From a virus: DNA of 23,035 bases. A program made the translations under genes and the position numbers. The stretch is from the IMG/VR virus record IMGVR_UViG_3300005533_000023, positions 1 to 23,035 of that record. The stretch is one strand, 5' to 3'. Positions 7,529 through 17,100 of the stretch are shown piece by piece. The stretch's first letter is position 1, and every line of letters begins with the position of its first letter. The notes beneath the pieces are model-generated. The model was not told the DNA's origin. It was given only the letters and a program-made list of their open reading frames with translations, and did not search any database.

Positions 7529-8134
7529 ATGGCCGCCAACGACAGCCCGTTGACGATCGCAAATCTCGCGCTACTCGACCTCGGCGAGGAACCGATCAGC
7601 GCGATTTTCCCGCCCGACGGCAGCGACCGCGCGGCGAAGGCGGCCTTGTATTATCACAACGTCCGGCGGCAGGTCTTGAGAGATGGCCTGTGGGGCTGCG
7701 CCAAGCGCGACGTCTTGCTCGCAGCCTCGACCGTCACCCCGCCGTTCGGATGGGGGAACGCCTACCCCCTCCCAGCCGACTACCTGCGGATTGTCGATAG
7801 CCCCGAGGATTTCTATTGGGGCCGCGTCGGCCGGCGGCGGGTGCGCAACCTGGCGAATGTCGGCCCGTGCCTGTTGACGCCGGACGCCGCCCCGTATCGG
7901 CTGACCTACATCTTCGATCTGCAGGATTGCACGCAGATGACGGCCGATCTGGTGATGACGATCGCCAAATCGCTGGCCGCTGCCCTGGCCATCCCGCTAG
8001 CCAAGGATTTGCAGATCAAGCAGGACATGGAGGCGGCGCGCGAGGGCATGCTCGCGGTCGCGCGCACCACCAGCGCGCAGGAGAACGCCGCGGTCGAGTG
8101 GGACGTTGACGTGCTTTTGCGGAGCAGGTTCTGA
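7529..8134 (+). CDS. Tail adaptor (tail tubular protein A, T7 gp11-like)
   Basis: A 201-residue protein, near the 196 residues of T7 gp11. The N-terminus (LTIANLALLDLGEEPISAIF) and VRRQVLRDGLWGCAKRDV match the 'N.AL..LG..PI ... R..vL....W..A' pattern of this family. PLPADYLRIVDSPED follows, and then a C-terminal helical bundle (DLVMTIAKSLAAALAIPLAK). It forms the ring that joins the portal to the tail nozzle. The stop overlaps the next start by one base (TGATG), matching co-production with the nozzle protein. Confidence 0.9.
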   Translation: MAANDSPLTIANLALLDLGEEPISAIFPPDGSDRAAKAALYYHNVRRQVLRDGLWGCAKRDVLLAASTVTPPFGWGNAYPLPADYLRIVDSPEDFYWGRVGRRRVRNLANVGPCLLTPDAAPYRLTYIFDLQDCTQMTADLVMTIAKSLAAALAIPLAKDLQIKQDMEAAREGMLAVARTTSAQENAAVEWDVDVLLRSRF

Positions 8135-10857
8135 TGCTGCAGGACCTGCAAATCTCGAACTTCACCGCCGGCGAGCTGTCGCCGCGCATGAAGGGCCGCA
8201 CCGACTACCAAAAATATTACCAGGGCCTCGATGTCGAGCGGAACATGGTCACGATGCCGCAAGGCGGCGCGACCAAGCGGCCCGGCACGATGTTCGTCGC
8301 ATTAGCCAAGGACCAGCAGGCCGCCCCGTTCGCGGTGCGCCAGCTGCCCTTTATTTTCTCGCATGTGCAGGCCTACACCCTCGAGCTGGGCGGCGGCTAT
8401 GTCCGCATCTACGCCAATGACGGGCAGGTGTCGAGCGGCGGCTCGCCGGTCGAGATCGCAGTGCCATACCAGACAAACGAAATCTGGGACGTGCACATCA
8501 CCCAATCGGCCGACACGTTGTTTCTTGCCTGCGGTACCGGCGGCCCCAACGGCACCGGATACCCGCTCGCGACCATCACCCGCTCGGGGGCCACGACCTG
8601 GAGTTATCAGACCTATCCGCTGCTCGACGGCCCCTATACAGACCTTAACAGCGTGCCGCAGACGACGCTAGCGCTCTCAGGCAACCAGCAGGCGGTAACG
8701 GGTGCCGCGAATAACGGTTCCGGCGCGATCCGGCTCACGGTCGGCAGCACCACCGGCTTCGCCAGCGGCCAGGCGGTGACGGTCTCGCTTGTGGAGGGAA
8801 CGACAGAAGCGAATGGCCAGTGGACCGTGACCGTAGTCGATGGCACGCATCTCGACCTCAACAACTCGGTATTCCAAAATGCGTGGACGCAAGGCGGCAA
8901 GGTGTTTGCCTGCGCGACGCCAACCACGATCACCGCGAGCCAGACCGCCGGCATCAACGGCGGTGCCGGCTTCCAGGCGAGCGACGTCGGCCGCGCGCTG
9001 AGGATCAACACGACAGACGGCACTAACACAGGATGGTGCTGGTTTGTCATCAACACAGTGATGAGCCCGACGCAGGTGACCGCGACCCTGCAGGCCGCCA
9101 CGATCACGACCCAGGCGCAGGCGCAGGGCGGCCTGCCCACGTCGGAATGGCAGCTAGGCGCCTTCGGCCCGAGCCTCGGCTATCCCTATGTCGTGGGGTT
9201 CTGGCAGCAGCGGCTCACGCTCTTTGGGAACGCCGCGGTCCCCAATGCTGTGTGGCTCTCGAACACCGGTGCCTTCGACGTGTTCGGCACGACGAACGCC
9301 GATGGCACCGTGACTCCATCGAACGGCCTCTATTGGGTGATCGACACCACCTCGAGCAACGGCCAGATCAACGCCGCGCGATGGGTGATCACCGCCGGCA
9401 GCGCCGAGGCGCTGCAGCTGGGCCTCGGCACCTCCGGCAGCGAGGCGATCTTGCAGGCGGCGACCACGTCGGCCGCCCTGAGCGCCACGAACGTACAGGT
9501 GTACCAGGAAACGGCCTATGGCTCGGCCGCCAATGTGCCGCCCCTGCGGATCGGCAAGGCAGTGCTGTTCGCCGATGTGACGGGCCGAAAAATCCGCGAG
9601 TGGGCTTATTATTGGCAAGCCTTCGGCTACCTGGCGCCGGACAAGACAGCGGAAAGCGAGCACATCACCCGCGGGCCGCCGGGAACGCCGCCGACGAGCT
9701 GGGGCCTGCGCTGGATGGCCTATCAGCAATCGCCGCACCAGGTGATCTGGGCGGGGCGGAACGAGGGAGGCCTCATCTCGATCACCTACGACCGTGATCA
9801 ACAGATTTGGGCGCCCTCGCAGCACGTGCTCGGCGGCCAGTACTATGGCGGCCCGCCAATCGTCGAGAGCGGATGCGTCATCCCGTCTCCCGATGGAACC
9901 TATGACGAGCTGTGGCTTGTGGTGTTGCGCACGGTCGCCGGCCGGCCCACGCGCACCATCGAGGTGATGACACGATTTTACGACGCCATGCCGCAAGATC
10001 AGGCATGGTTCCTCGATTGCGCAATCGCCTCCCCGCTCACCTATCCTGACGCCACGCTGACAATCTCCGGGCTGAGCGGAACGAGCCCGCTTCCCGGCAC
10101 GGCCGCGCTGACCATGACGCCGGCGTGGGCCGGCACCGGCACCTTCAGCGCCAACGCGCCGGTGTTTTCCGGGGGCGCCCCCGATTTGGGAAAGATGATC
10201 CGCGTCAATGGTGGCCGGGCGGTGGTAACCGGCGCGATTTCGACCACCGCAGTCACCGCGCAGGTCACCACGCCGCTGTTGAGCCTCGCCCCCGCCGCCA
10301 GCGGGCAGTGGAGTTGTACTGCGCCACGATCGAGCTTCAGCGGGCTGGATTACGCCGTCGGCGAAACGGTGCGGGTGCTGGCCGATGGCGCCGACTTCGG
10401 CGAGCAGGTAGTGCCGGGCGCGCCAACCCCGGGCGAGATACAATTGCAGTTTCCGGCCAGCTATGTGGTCGCCGGATTTCCCTACACCCCGGTGCTGGTA
10501 TCGGAGCCGTTCGAGGCGCAGCGCGCCGCTTTTGCCGCCGCGCGCGGCAAGGCCAAGCGCTTGGTGCACCTCTATCTGCGATTTTACGAGACGGTCGGCG
10601 CGATCTTCGGCCGCCGGCTGACCGATCCGACATCCGGCCAGGTCAGCGACATTGTCGAGCGGCTGCCCTGGCGACAGCCAGCAAACCCGCTCAACGTGCC
10701 GCCGCCGCTCTTCTCCGGAATCCGCAGGCTCGACGCGCCAGGCGGCTTCGATCGAGAGGGCCAGGTCATCGTGACCCAGGACGGCCCCTTGCCGCTGACA
10801 GTGCTATCGATCAACGCGTCGGTCGAGGTTGGCGATGTCCCCATCACCGCGCAGTGA
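8134..10857 (+). CDS. Tail nozzle-type protein (tail tubular protein B-like)
   Basis: A protein of 907 residues. The N-terminus, FTAGELSPRMKGRTDYQKYY followed by RNMVTMPQGGATKRPGT, is the signature 'xGELSPrlxGRxDxxKYxxGxxxxxNmxxxpqGgxxkRPGT' of large podophage tail proteins at the gp12/nozzle position. It is larger than T7 gp12 (794). Residues of about 185-330 look like an inserted beta-rich Thr/Ser/Gly/Val domain. The C-terminus resumes with HLYLRFYETVGAIFGRR, a conserved closing segment of this family. It should form the distal tube of the short tail. The order adaptor, nozzle, internal proteins is canonical. Confidence 0.85.
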   Translation: MLQDLQISNFTAGELSPRMKGRTDYQKYYQGLDVERNMVTMPQGGATKRPGTMFVALAKDQQAAPFAVRQLPFIFSHVQAYTLELGGGYVRIYANDGQVSSGGSPVEIAVPYQTNEIWDVHITQSADTLFLACGTGGPNGTGYPLATITRSGATTWSYQTYPLLDGPYTDLNSVPQTTLALSGNQQAVTGAANNGSGAIRLTVGSTTGFASGQAVTVSLVEGTTEANGQWTVTVVDGTHLDLNNSVFQNAWTQGGKVFACATPTTITASQTAGINGGAGFQASDVGRALRINTTDGTNTGWCWFVINTVMSPTQVTATLQAATITTQAQAQGGLPTSEWQLGAFGPSLGYPYVVGFWQQRLTLFGNAAVPNAVWLSNTGAFDVFGTTNADGTVTPSNGLYWVIDTTSSNGQINAARWVITAGSAEALQLGLGTSGSEAILQAATTSAALSATNVQVYQETAYGSAANVPPLRIGKAVLFADVTGRKIREWAYYWQAFGYLAPDKTAESEHITRGPPGTPPTSWGLRWMAYQQSPHQVIWAGRNEGGLISITYDRDQQIWAPSQHVLGGQYYGGPPIVESGCVIPSPDGTYDELWLVVLRTVAGRPTRTIEVMTRFYDAMPQDQAWFLDCAIASPLTYPDATLTISGLSGTSPLPGTAALTMTPAWAGTGTFSANAPVFSGGAPDLGKMIRVNGGRAVVTGAISTTAVTAQVTTPLLSLAPAASGQWSCTAPRSSFSGLDYAVGETVRVLADGADFGEQVVPGAPTPGEIQLQFPASYVVAGFPYTPVLVSEPFEAQRAAFAAARGKAKRLVHLYLRFYETVGAIFGRRLTDPTSGQVSDIVERLPWRQPANPLNVPPPLFSGIRRLDAPGGFDREGQVIVTQDGPLPLTVLSINASVEVGDVPITAQ

Positions 10858-11320
10858 CGAGCTGACGATCGTTCCGCTCACCCCCGAGCTGCACCAGGCG
10901 CTGGTAGCGCGGCCGCTGCGCCATCAGACGCTTAAGTTGTTCGGCGCCGACGCAGCCGCCGAGGCGCGGCACTGCAATGAATACGGCTATGCCGTGACGG
11001 TTGACGGCTTCCCGGTGGCCGCCGGCGGCCTCGTTCCGTACTGGGAGGGACACGCCGAAGCGTGGCTGATCCTGGCTGACGCATGCGCGCCGCGGATGGT
11101 GCTGCGAATATTGACGGCTGCGCGCCGCCGCCTCGACCGCTGGCAGACCCTGCCGCACCTCGCTCGGATACAGATGTTCGTGCGCGCCGATGCGCGTTGG
11201 CGCAACAAATTCGGGCTGATGCTAGGCATGACCTGCGAGGGCGTGCATCGCCGATGGGGGCCGGACGGCGCGGATTATGAATGCTGGGCGCGCGTGGCGC
11301 CGCGATACGGCCGGCCATGA
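10835..11320 (+). CDS. Internal virion protein, T7 gp13-like (GNAT-related)
   Basis: A 161-residue protein. I chose ATG 10835 because GAGG at 10825-10828 is suitably spaced; a TTG two codons earlier is in frame. It overlaps the nozzle gene by 23 bases. The pattern of an opening helix (LTPELHQALVARPLR), a strand with EYGYAVTVDGFPVAAGGLVP, and a late MFVRADARWRNKFGLMLGM fits the gp13/DUF2833 group, whose fold resembles N-acetyltransferases. In T7, gp13 helps assemble the internal core. No convincing acetyl-CoA loop (R/QxxGxG/A) is visible, so enzyme activity is doubtful. Position between nozzle and gp14-like genes supports the call. Confidence 0.7.
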   Translation: MSPSPRSDELTIVPLTPELHQALVARPLRHQTLKLFGADAAAEARHCNEYGYAVTVDGFPVAAGGLVPYWEGHAEAWLILADACAPRMVLRILTAARRRLDRWQTLPHLARIQMFVRADARWRNKFGLMLGMTCEGVHRRWGPDGADYECWARVAPRYGRP

Positions 11321-11592
11321 CAGCGCACTTCGAGCCAACCGCGGGCGTCATCCGCGTCTACCGGCACGGCAACCAGTGGGGCGACCCGTTCGACCTCGCG
11401 CTTGCTGTCAGCGGCGACGAGGGCGTGGCGACACTGAAAGCGCTGTCGCATGCCACGCCGCGGCCCGACGATTTCGCGGCGATCGCGCAAGCGCTCCGCG
11501 CCGCCGGCTTCCACACCATGCGCTGGACCCGTCACCGGCCCGACGGCACGGTGCAAGAAAAGCGCTTCTCGACGGCCCGGCGCGATGGCTGA
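11317..11592 (+). CDS. Hypothetical protein between gp13-like and gp14-like genes
   Basis: A 91-residue protein. ATG 11317 overlaps the upstream stop (ATGA); a longer in-frame start at 11281 lies well inside the upstream gene and is less likely. It has FEPTAGVIRVYRHGNQWGDP, an Asp/Ala-rich helix (FAAIAQALRAAGFHTMRW), and a basic end (TRHRPDGTVQEKR). I recognise no family. Codon use matches neighbours. It overlaps the gp14-like gene by 8 bases, so it belongs to the same translation unit. Confidence 0.7.
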   Translation: MTAHFEPTAGVIRVYRHGNQWGDPFDLALAVSGDEGVATLKALSHATPRPDDFAAIAQALRAAGFHTMRWTRHRPDGTVQEKRFSTARRDG

Positions 11593-12118
11593 TTTCGGGA
11601 TCGGCGAGGCGTTGTTAGCGGCGACCGCCGCCGCCACGACGATCGGCTCCGCGATCTCGGCCGCCGGCGCCGCCAGCGAAGGGCAAGGCCAGGCCGCGGC
11701 CCTTCAGACCAACGCGCAAATCCAACAGCAGAATGCGCAGATCGCCACGGCGCAGGCGGCCGCCCAGGCCGCCATCGACAAGGCGCAAACAGAGCGCACC
11801 CTAGGGCAGATAGCGGCGAGTTATGGCGCCAGCGGCGTTGACGTGACGCGCGGCTCTCCGCTGCAGGTGATGGCTGACCAGGCCGCAACCGGCGAGCTGA
11901 CGCGCCAGCTCGACTTGTACCGCGGTGCCGTGGCGGCCACGGGCAACCTGAACCAGGCCCAGCTTTACCGGATCGAGGCGCAGCAGGCGCAACAGGCCGG
12001 GCAAATCCGCGCCGGCGCCACGATCCTGACGGGGCTTGGCGCGACGGCGCGGGCCGCCGCCCCGCTGTTCGGCAGCAGCGCCGTCAATCAGGACTTCTCC
12101 GGCCGGGTAAGCTACTGA
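11585..12118 (+). CDS. Internal virion protein, T7 gp14-like
   Basis: A 177-residue protein starting at ATG 11585. The frame stays open upstream to 11450, but that region is covered by the 11317 gene. The N-terminus is a membrane-prone Ala/Gly segment (EALLAATAAATTIGSAISAA, residues 8-27). Then comes a Gln/Ala-rich helix (QIQQQNAQIATAQAAAQAA) and ASYGASGVDVTRGSPLQVMA, a pattern typical of gp14-family internal core proteins (T7: 196 residues). In T7, gp14 is ejected first and forms the outer-membrane part of the channel. It is followed by a TGATG overlap to the next internal protein. Confidence 0.8.
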   Translation: MADFGIGEALLAATAAATTIGSAISAAGAASEGQGQAAALQTNAQIQQQNAQIATAQAAAQAAIDKAQTERTLGQIAASYGASGVDVTRGSPLQVMADQAATGELTRQLDLYRGAVAATGNLNQAQLYRIEAQQAQQAGQIRAGATILTGLGATARAAAPLFGSSAVNQDFSGRVSY

Positions 12119-14154
12119 TGCCGGTAATCCCCACCGACTTCAATCCCGGCCGCACGCCGTTTGCCGCCGGCGAGCTGCGCGCCGAGGCGAGCCCGGCTTA
12201 TTTCGGCATCGCCGGGGCTGCGACCGCCGCCGGCGGCGAGCAAATCTCAGCGGAAGCCCGGCAGTTCGCCACGCAATACGCAGACGCCATCCGACAGAAG
12301 ACCGCCAGCAACCTGGCGTTCACCGCGATGTCGCAAATCTCGCAAGCACAGGAGAAGTGGTCGAGGATCCCGGATTCACGGCAGGCGATCGCCGGGTTCG
12401 ATGCCGAGACGCGCCAAATCCGCGACCAGATCGCCGGACAGACCGAGGACCCGGAAGTGCAGGCGCTGGTATTGCGCCAATTGAACAGCCACGTGATTTG
12501 GTCGCAGCTGGGCGTTCAAAACCGCTCGTTTGCGCTCGAGGCCAGCGCGCACCGCGCGCAGCTCGACGAGCAGCTCTTTGGCCCGACCGGCTACGCGGCA
12601 ATGGCGATGCAAGCGCCGAATGCGCCGGCGCGCGCCAGCATCATCGACAGCGCCGCCGCCGCGATCAAGGGCGCCGTCGCCGCCGGCTGGATGTACGGCG
12701 AGCACGGCGAGGAGCGGCTAGAGCGCTTCCGGGACCAGGTCAACGCCTCGGTATTGCGCCGCGATCTGCGCGAAAATCCTCAACGGGCTCTCGCCGAGCT
12801 GGACAGCGGCCAGTATGATGGCCAGATCAGCCCGGCCCAGCGCGCTGCGCTGCAGCCGGAGATCGATCGCGCGCGCGGCGTGAAAGCCTTGAGCGAGGTG
12901 CTGAGCAGCGGGATCGGATTGCCCGCGCAACTGCCGAGCGACCCCAACGCCGCCGCCGAGCTGATCAAGACCCGCGAAAGCGGCGGCAGCTACACCACCG
13001 GCTATGGCGGCGTCGATCTGAGCAACGCGCCGCACGACGACACCGGCTTTCCGCAATGGGCGGGCGCGCCGGGGCCGGCAGGGATCACCCACGCCGCCGG
13101 CGCCTATCAGTTCGAGCCCGGCACCTGGCGCAAATACGCCGTGCCGCTTGGCATTCATGACTTCTCGCCGGCGAGCCAGGACCGGGTGTTTCGCGCGGCG
13201 TTCGGCGCGGAGGGTTATGCGCCTTGGCGCGAGACCTTCGCGCAGCGCAGCCTCACCGCCGCCTATGACCGGATCGACCAGATGGGGCTCGACCCCGAAA
13301 CGGCGCTGCGCGTCAAGGAAGAGGCCCGCGCCAATTACGCCGCCCTCGAGGCGGACCAGCTGCGCCAGGAACGGATACAGGCGCAGCAGCAGAAGGCCGC
13401 CCGCGAGGCGCGGGAAAACGAAATCATCGAGGACGCCTATAGCGGCCACCCAAAGATCGCCGCGCAGGACGTAGCCAACGATCCCGCCTTTGCCTCCGAC
13501 CCCGAGGCACGGCTGCGAATGATCGCCGTCGTGCGCAGCGGCGGCCAAGCGGGGCCGCCGCCGGGGCCCAGCCACGCCGAGGCGATGCAGCTCATCCAAC
13601 GGATCAGGCTGCCCGCCGATGACCCCAATCGCATCGCCTCGCTTGATCCGATCTATGATGCACTGATCGCTGGCCGGCTGACAAAATCCGATTTCGATTT
13701 TGTGCGAAACGAGTTCATCAATATTCGCTCGCCAGCCGGCGAGATATTCGCCAAGAGAAAGGCGGAATTCATCAAGGCGATCGAGCCGCAGATCGACCGA
13801 AGCATTCTAAGCGGAATCCCGGATTTGACGGGGAAAGAACGCCTATACGAATACGAATATGCGCTCGATCGGAAGATCGACGAATACCGTAAGGCGGGCA
13901 AGGACCCGAACGACCTGCTAGACCCTAGCAAGCCGGACTATTACGGCAAGCCCGAGGTGCTGAAGCCCTATCAGCGCACGCTGCAGCAATTGCTTTCGGA
14001 CCTTCCCGGCGCCGGCGAGCCGCCGCAATGGGCAATCGACCGGCTGCGCGAGCACCCCGAATGGCGCGCCGCGTTCGACCAGAAATTCGGCCCCGGCGCG
14101 GCGGCGAAGGTGCTCGGTCCCGCCGCCGGCGTCGCGGCGCCGATGGGGCGGTAG
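12118..14154 (+). CDS. Internal virion protein with lambda-R-like lytic transglycosylase domain
   Basis: A 678-residue protein. Residues 1-270 are helical and Gln/Ala-rich, like internal core proteins. Residues 282-380 resemble the lambda R endolysin: TRESGGSYTTGYGGVDLSN, then ITHAAGAYQFEPGTW, then LGIHDFSPASQDRVF. These align with lambda R 'SEGT...HGYD', 'STGAGRYQLL' and 'LGLKDFSPKSQD'. E287 would be the catalytic acid. The remaining 300 residues are helical and charged. By analogy with T7 gp16, whose transglycosylase opens peptidoglycan during ejection, this protein likely cuts the wall locally at DNA entry. Here the enzyme sits in the gp15 position, not the terminal gene. Confidence 0.8.
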   Translation: MPVIPTDFNPGRTPFAAGELRAEASPAYFGIAGAATAAGGEQISAEARQFATQYADAIRQKTASNLAFTAMSQISQAQEKWSRIPDSRQAIAGFDAETRQIRDQIAGQTEDPEVQALVLRQLNSHVIWSQLGVQNRSFALEASAHRAQLDEQLFGPTGYAAMAMQAPNAPARASIIDSAAAAIKGAVAAGWMYGEHGEERLERFRDQVNASVLRRDLRENPQRALAELDSGQYDGQISPAQRAALQPEIDRARGVKALSEVLSSGIGLPAQLPSDPNAAAELIKTRESGGSYTTGYGGVDLSNAPHDDTGFPQWAGAPGPAGITHAAGAYQFEPGTWRKYAVPLGIHDFSPASQDRVFRAAFGAEGYAPWRETFAQRSLTAAYDRIDQMGLDPETALRVKEEARANYAALEADQLRQERIQAQQQKAAREARENEIIEDAYSGHPKIAAQDVANDPAFASDPEARLRMIAVVRSGGQAGPPPGPSHAEAMQLIQRIRLPADDPNRIASLDPIYDALIAGRLTKSDFDFVRNEFINIRSPAGEIFAKRKAEFIKAIEPQIDRSILSGIPDLTGKERLYEYEYALDRKIDEYRKAGKDPNDLLDPSKPDYYGKPEVLKPYQRTLQQLLSDLPGAGEPPQWAIDRLREHPEWRAAFDQKFGPGAAAKVLGPAAGVAAPMGR

Positions 14155-14157
14155 CGG

Positions 14158-17100
14158 ATGGCCAATCCGTTCGACGCCCCGCCCGAACAAGCCAATCCCT
14201 TTGACGCGCCGCCCTCGACGCTGGCGCCGATCGGCCACGCCCTGGACGAGGCGCTCGGCCTTTCGAAATTCGCCGCCGGGTTCCGTGAAGGGTGGGGTGC
14301 CTCGCCGCCCGGCGAGGCCGCGACGCGAGCGCTGCGCGAGGCCGGCATTCTGCCGGATTACCAGCGCGGCCAGACCGGGATCATGCGCGAGATCAACGAG
14401 GCGCTGTTGCGGCCGCTATTGACGGCAGTAGACGCGGCGGCGCGCCTGCCTTACGCGACCGCCCGCGGGCTCGCCGAAGCGGCGCCGCTGATCGGCGGCC
14501 CGATCGCGGCGGCGATGGAAGCCTTTCCCGCCGCAAGTTTCACCGGGCTGCCCAACGTGCCGGGCGCCGGGCTGGCGGCCGCCGAAGCGGCGCGAGTGAT
14601 TGGACACGGCGAGGCCGGATGGAAAGGCTTGCCGGAGCGGCCGGCAGAGGCCGAACCGCCGACCGAAGCACCCGCGGAGCCGCCCTCGGCACCGCCGGCG
14701 GCGATCGCGGTGGCGGAGAGCGAGCCGCCGCCGGCACCGCAGATCAACGTGCACGCGGCGGCGCGCTCGATCGACCCCCAGACGATGGAGCAATACGACC
14801 GGCTCAAACAGCAGCGCGCGATCTTCCGCCAGCAGCTCGACGAATTGAGCGAGCTGCGCTCCCGCCAGGCGGAGGAGCTGGCGCCCGGCAGCGCGCGGAT
14901 TCCGCGGCTGCAGGAGCAGATCGCCGCCGCTGACGCGCGCCGCCGCGCGATCCTGCAAGACCGGCTTGACCGGCTGCAAGCGCAGCGCTCGGCATGGATC
15001 GAGGATTACCTCGGCCATGACACGCCCGAAATGGCGCGGGTGCGGCAGGACTTGATGCAGACCGATTTTCAGATGCGCGATCTTGCCGAGGCTGTCTCGG
15101 CGATCTACCGCCAGGCGCGCCAGATGGTTCCCGAGGAGATAAGCGCTGAGCAAGCCACGCCGGAGACACTCGAGCGACCGCCGCCGCCGCCGCAGGCTCC
15201 GCCGCCGCAGGCTCCGCCGCCGCAGGCTCAGCCGCCGCAGGCTCCGCCGCCGCAGGCTCCGCCGCCGCGCCCGACGACGACGCTACCATTACCGCCCGGC
15301 GGGATTGCCGCCGACGTAGCGAGGCAATTGATGGCCGCCGGCCGGCCAGCCGACGAAGCGCAAGCCGCGGCGCAGATCGTGACGGCCTACTACGATACCC
15401 GCGCGCAGCGCTTCCAGGGCCGGCTTGGCACGGCCGAAGACCTCTATGCGCGTGAGGCCGCGACCATCCGAGGCGCCGAACAGGGCGGCCCGCGAGGCGT
15501 GGCGCGGGGCCGCACTGTGATGCGGAACGGCCGCGCGATCGTGACCTTGTTCCGCCGCGCCGACGCCTCAACTTTTGTGCACGAGACGGCCCACCAATGG
15601 CTCGAGCAGCTGCTTGCCGATGCCGAGCGGCCCGAAGCCCCCGAGCAACTCCGCGCCGACGCGCGCACGGTTCGCGACTGGGCGCAGGAACCGACCGGCC
15701 CACTGCCCCGCGCGGCACACGAGCGCTTCGCGCGCAATTTCGAGGCCTATCTGCTGGAGGGCGTAGCGCCGTCGCGGCGCCTGGCCAGCGTATTCGCCCA
15801 GTTCCGGCTATGGCTGACGGAAGCCTATCGCGCGCTCAACCGCGTGCGGGCGCCGGTCGAGCCGCAGCTGCGCGCGATCTTCGACCGGATGCTGACCACG
15901 GCACCCGTCGAGCCGGTCATCGCTCCCGAGCAGCGCGTTCCCGATCTGGCGACAGCAATCGAGGACGCCGCGGAGCAAGCGCGGAACGAGGACGCCGAAG
16001 AGATCGCCGAGCAGGTCAGCGAGGCGCGCGCGCGAGCGGCCGACCGTCTAAGCGAGGGAGCCCAGAATGATCGGGAGCGAGAGCGACCGCATCCAGCACC
16101 ACCAGCGGCAGATCGAGGCCTTGCACCACGAAGTCAGGTGGCTGACGGTGGCGCAGATGAACCCGAAATATTCAATGTCGGATCGCGCGGTGTTCCGGCT
16201 CCTCGAGCGATCGGCGAGGGCGGAAATCAAACTGAGACGCAAGGCGATCGCGCACCTGGAGAGCAGCCCCAACCAGGCATAACGGTTACGCTGCGCCCGC
16301 TGAGTCGGCGGCCGCAAAGCCCCTATGCCGAGGTGCCCCCGGCGCCGGTAACGCTCAGCGAATTCCTGCGTCGGGCGGGCGGTGTGCAGAACCAGGACGG
16401 CGAGCTGACCCGCTACCTGCGGCGCAAGCCCGGTCTGATCAACCGCCGCGGCATGCCGCTCGATGAGGCGACGCTACAAGCGTGGGAAGCCGGCTATTTA
16501 CCGGGCCGCGAGCGGCCGGAGATCAGGGTGCTGCTCCAACATCTGGAGCGCGAGCTGACCGACGGCCAACCGGTTTATTCGGAGGCAGATCGCGACAAGC
16601 TCGCGGCGTGGGAGGCCGCGATCCAACACAATCGGGAGATCGATCGCCTCGGCCAGATGCTGGGCGTCGATCCGCGCGATTTCACCCAGGAGCAATTCCT
16701 GAACCTGACGGCCGAGATGCTTCGCGGCGAGGAAGCCGACGAGCTGGAGAAATCGCTGAGCGACGCGACCGAGGCCGAGATCGCGGAAGCTGAGCGCCGC
16801 GCGCAGGAGTGGGCGGAAAGCCGCGGCGACGCCTGGGAACCCGATTATTTTGCTGGGCCGCCGCGCACATGGGAGGACCTTGAGAATGAAGAGCGAGCAG
16901 AGGCAGAGGCTTACGGCCGTCTACCGCCGAGCGCTGGCGGCACTGCACCATCCCGACCTGCCGCCGGAGATCAAGGCTCTTTACAAGCGGGCGCTCGACA
17001 AAGCCGACCTGGCGCTGGGGCTGGATCACGCCAGAATGCGGCGCCAGGCCCTGGCAGACCTGGCGCCGACCGTCTCCCGCCCGGATCAGACCTGATCGAC

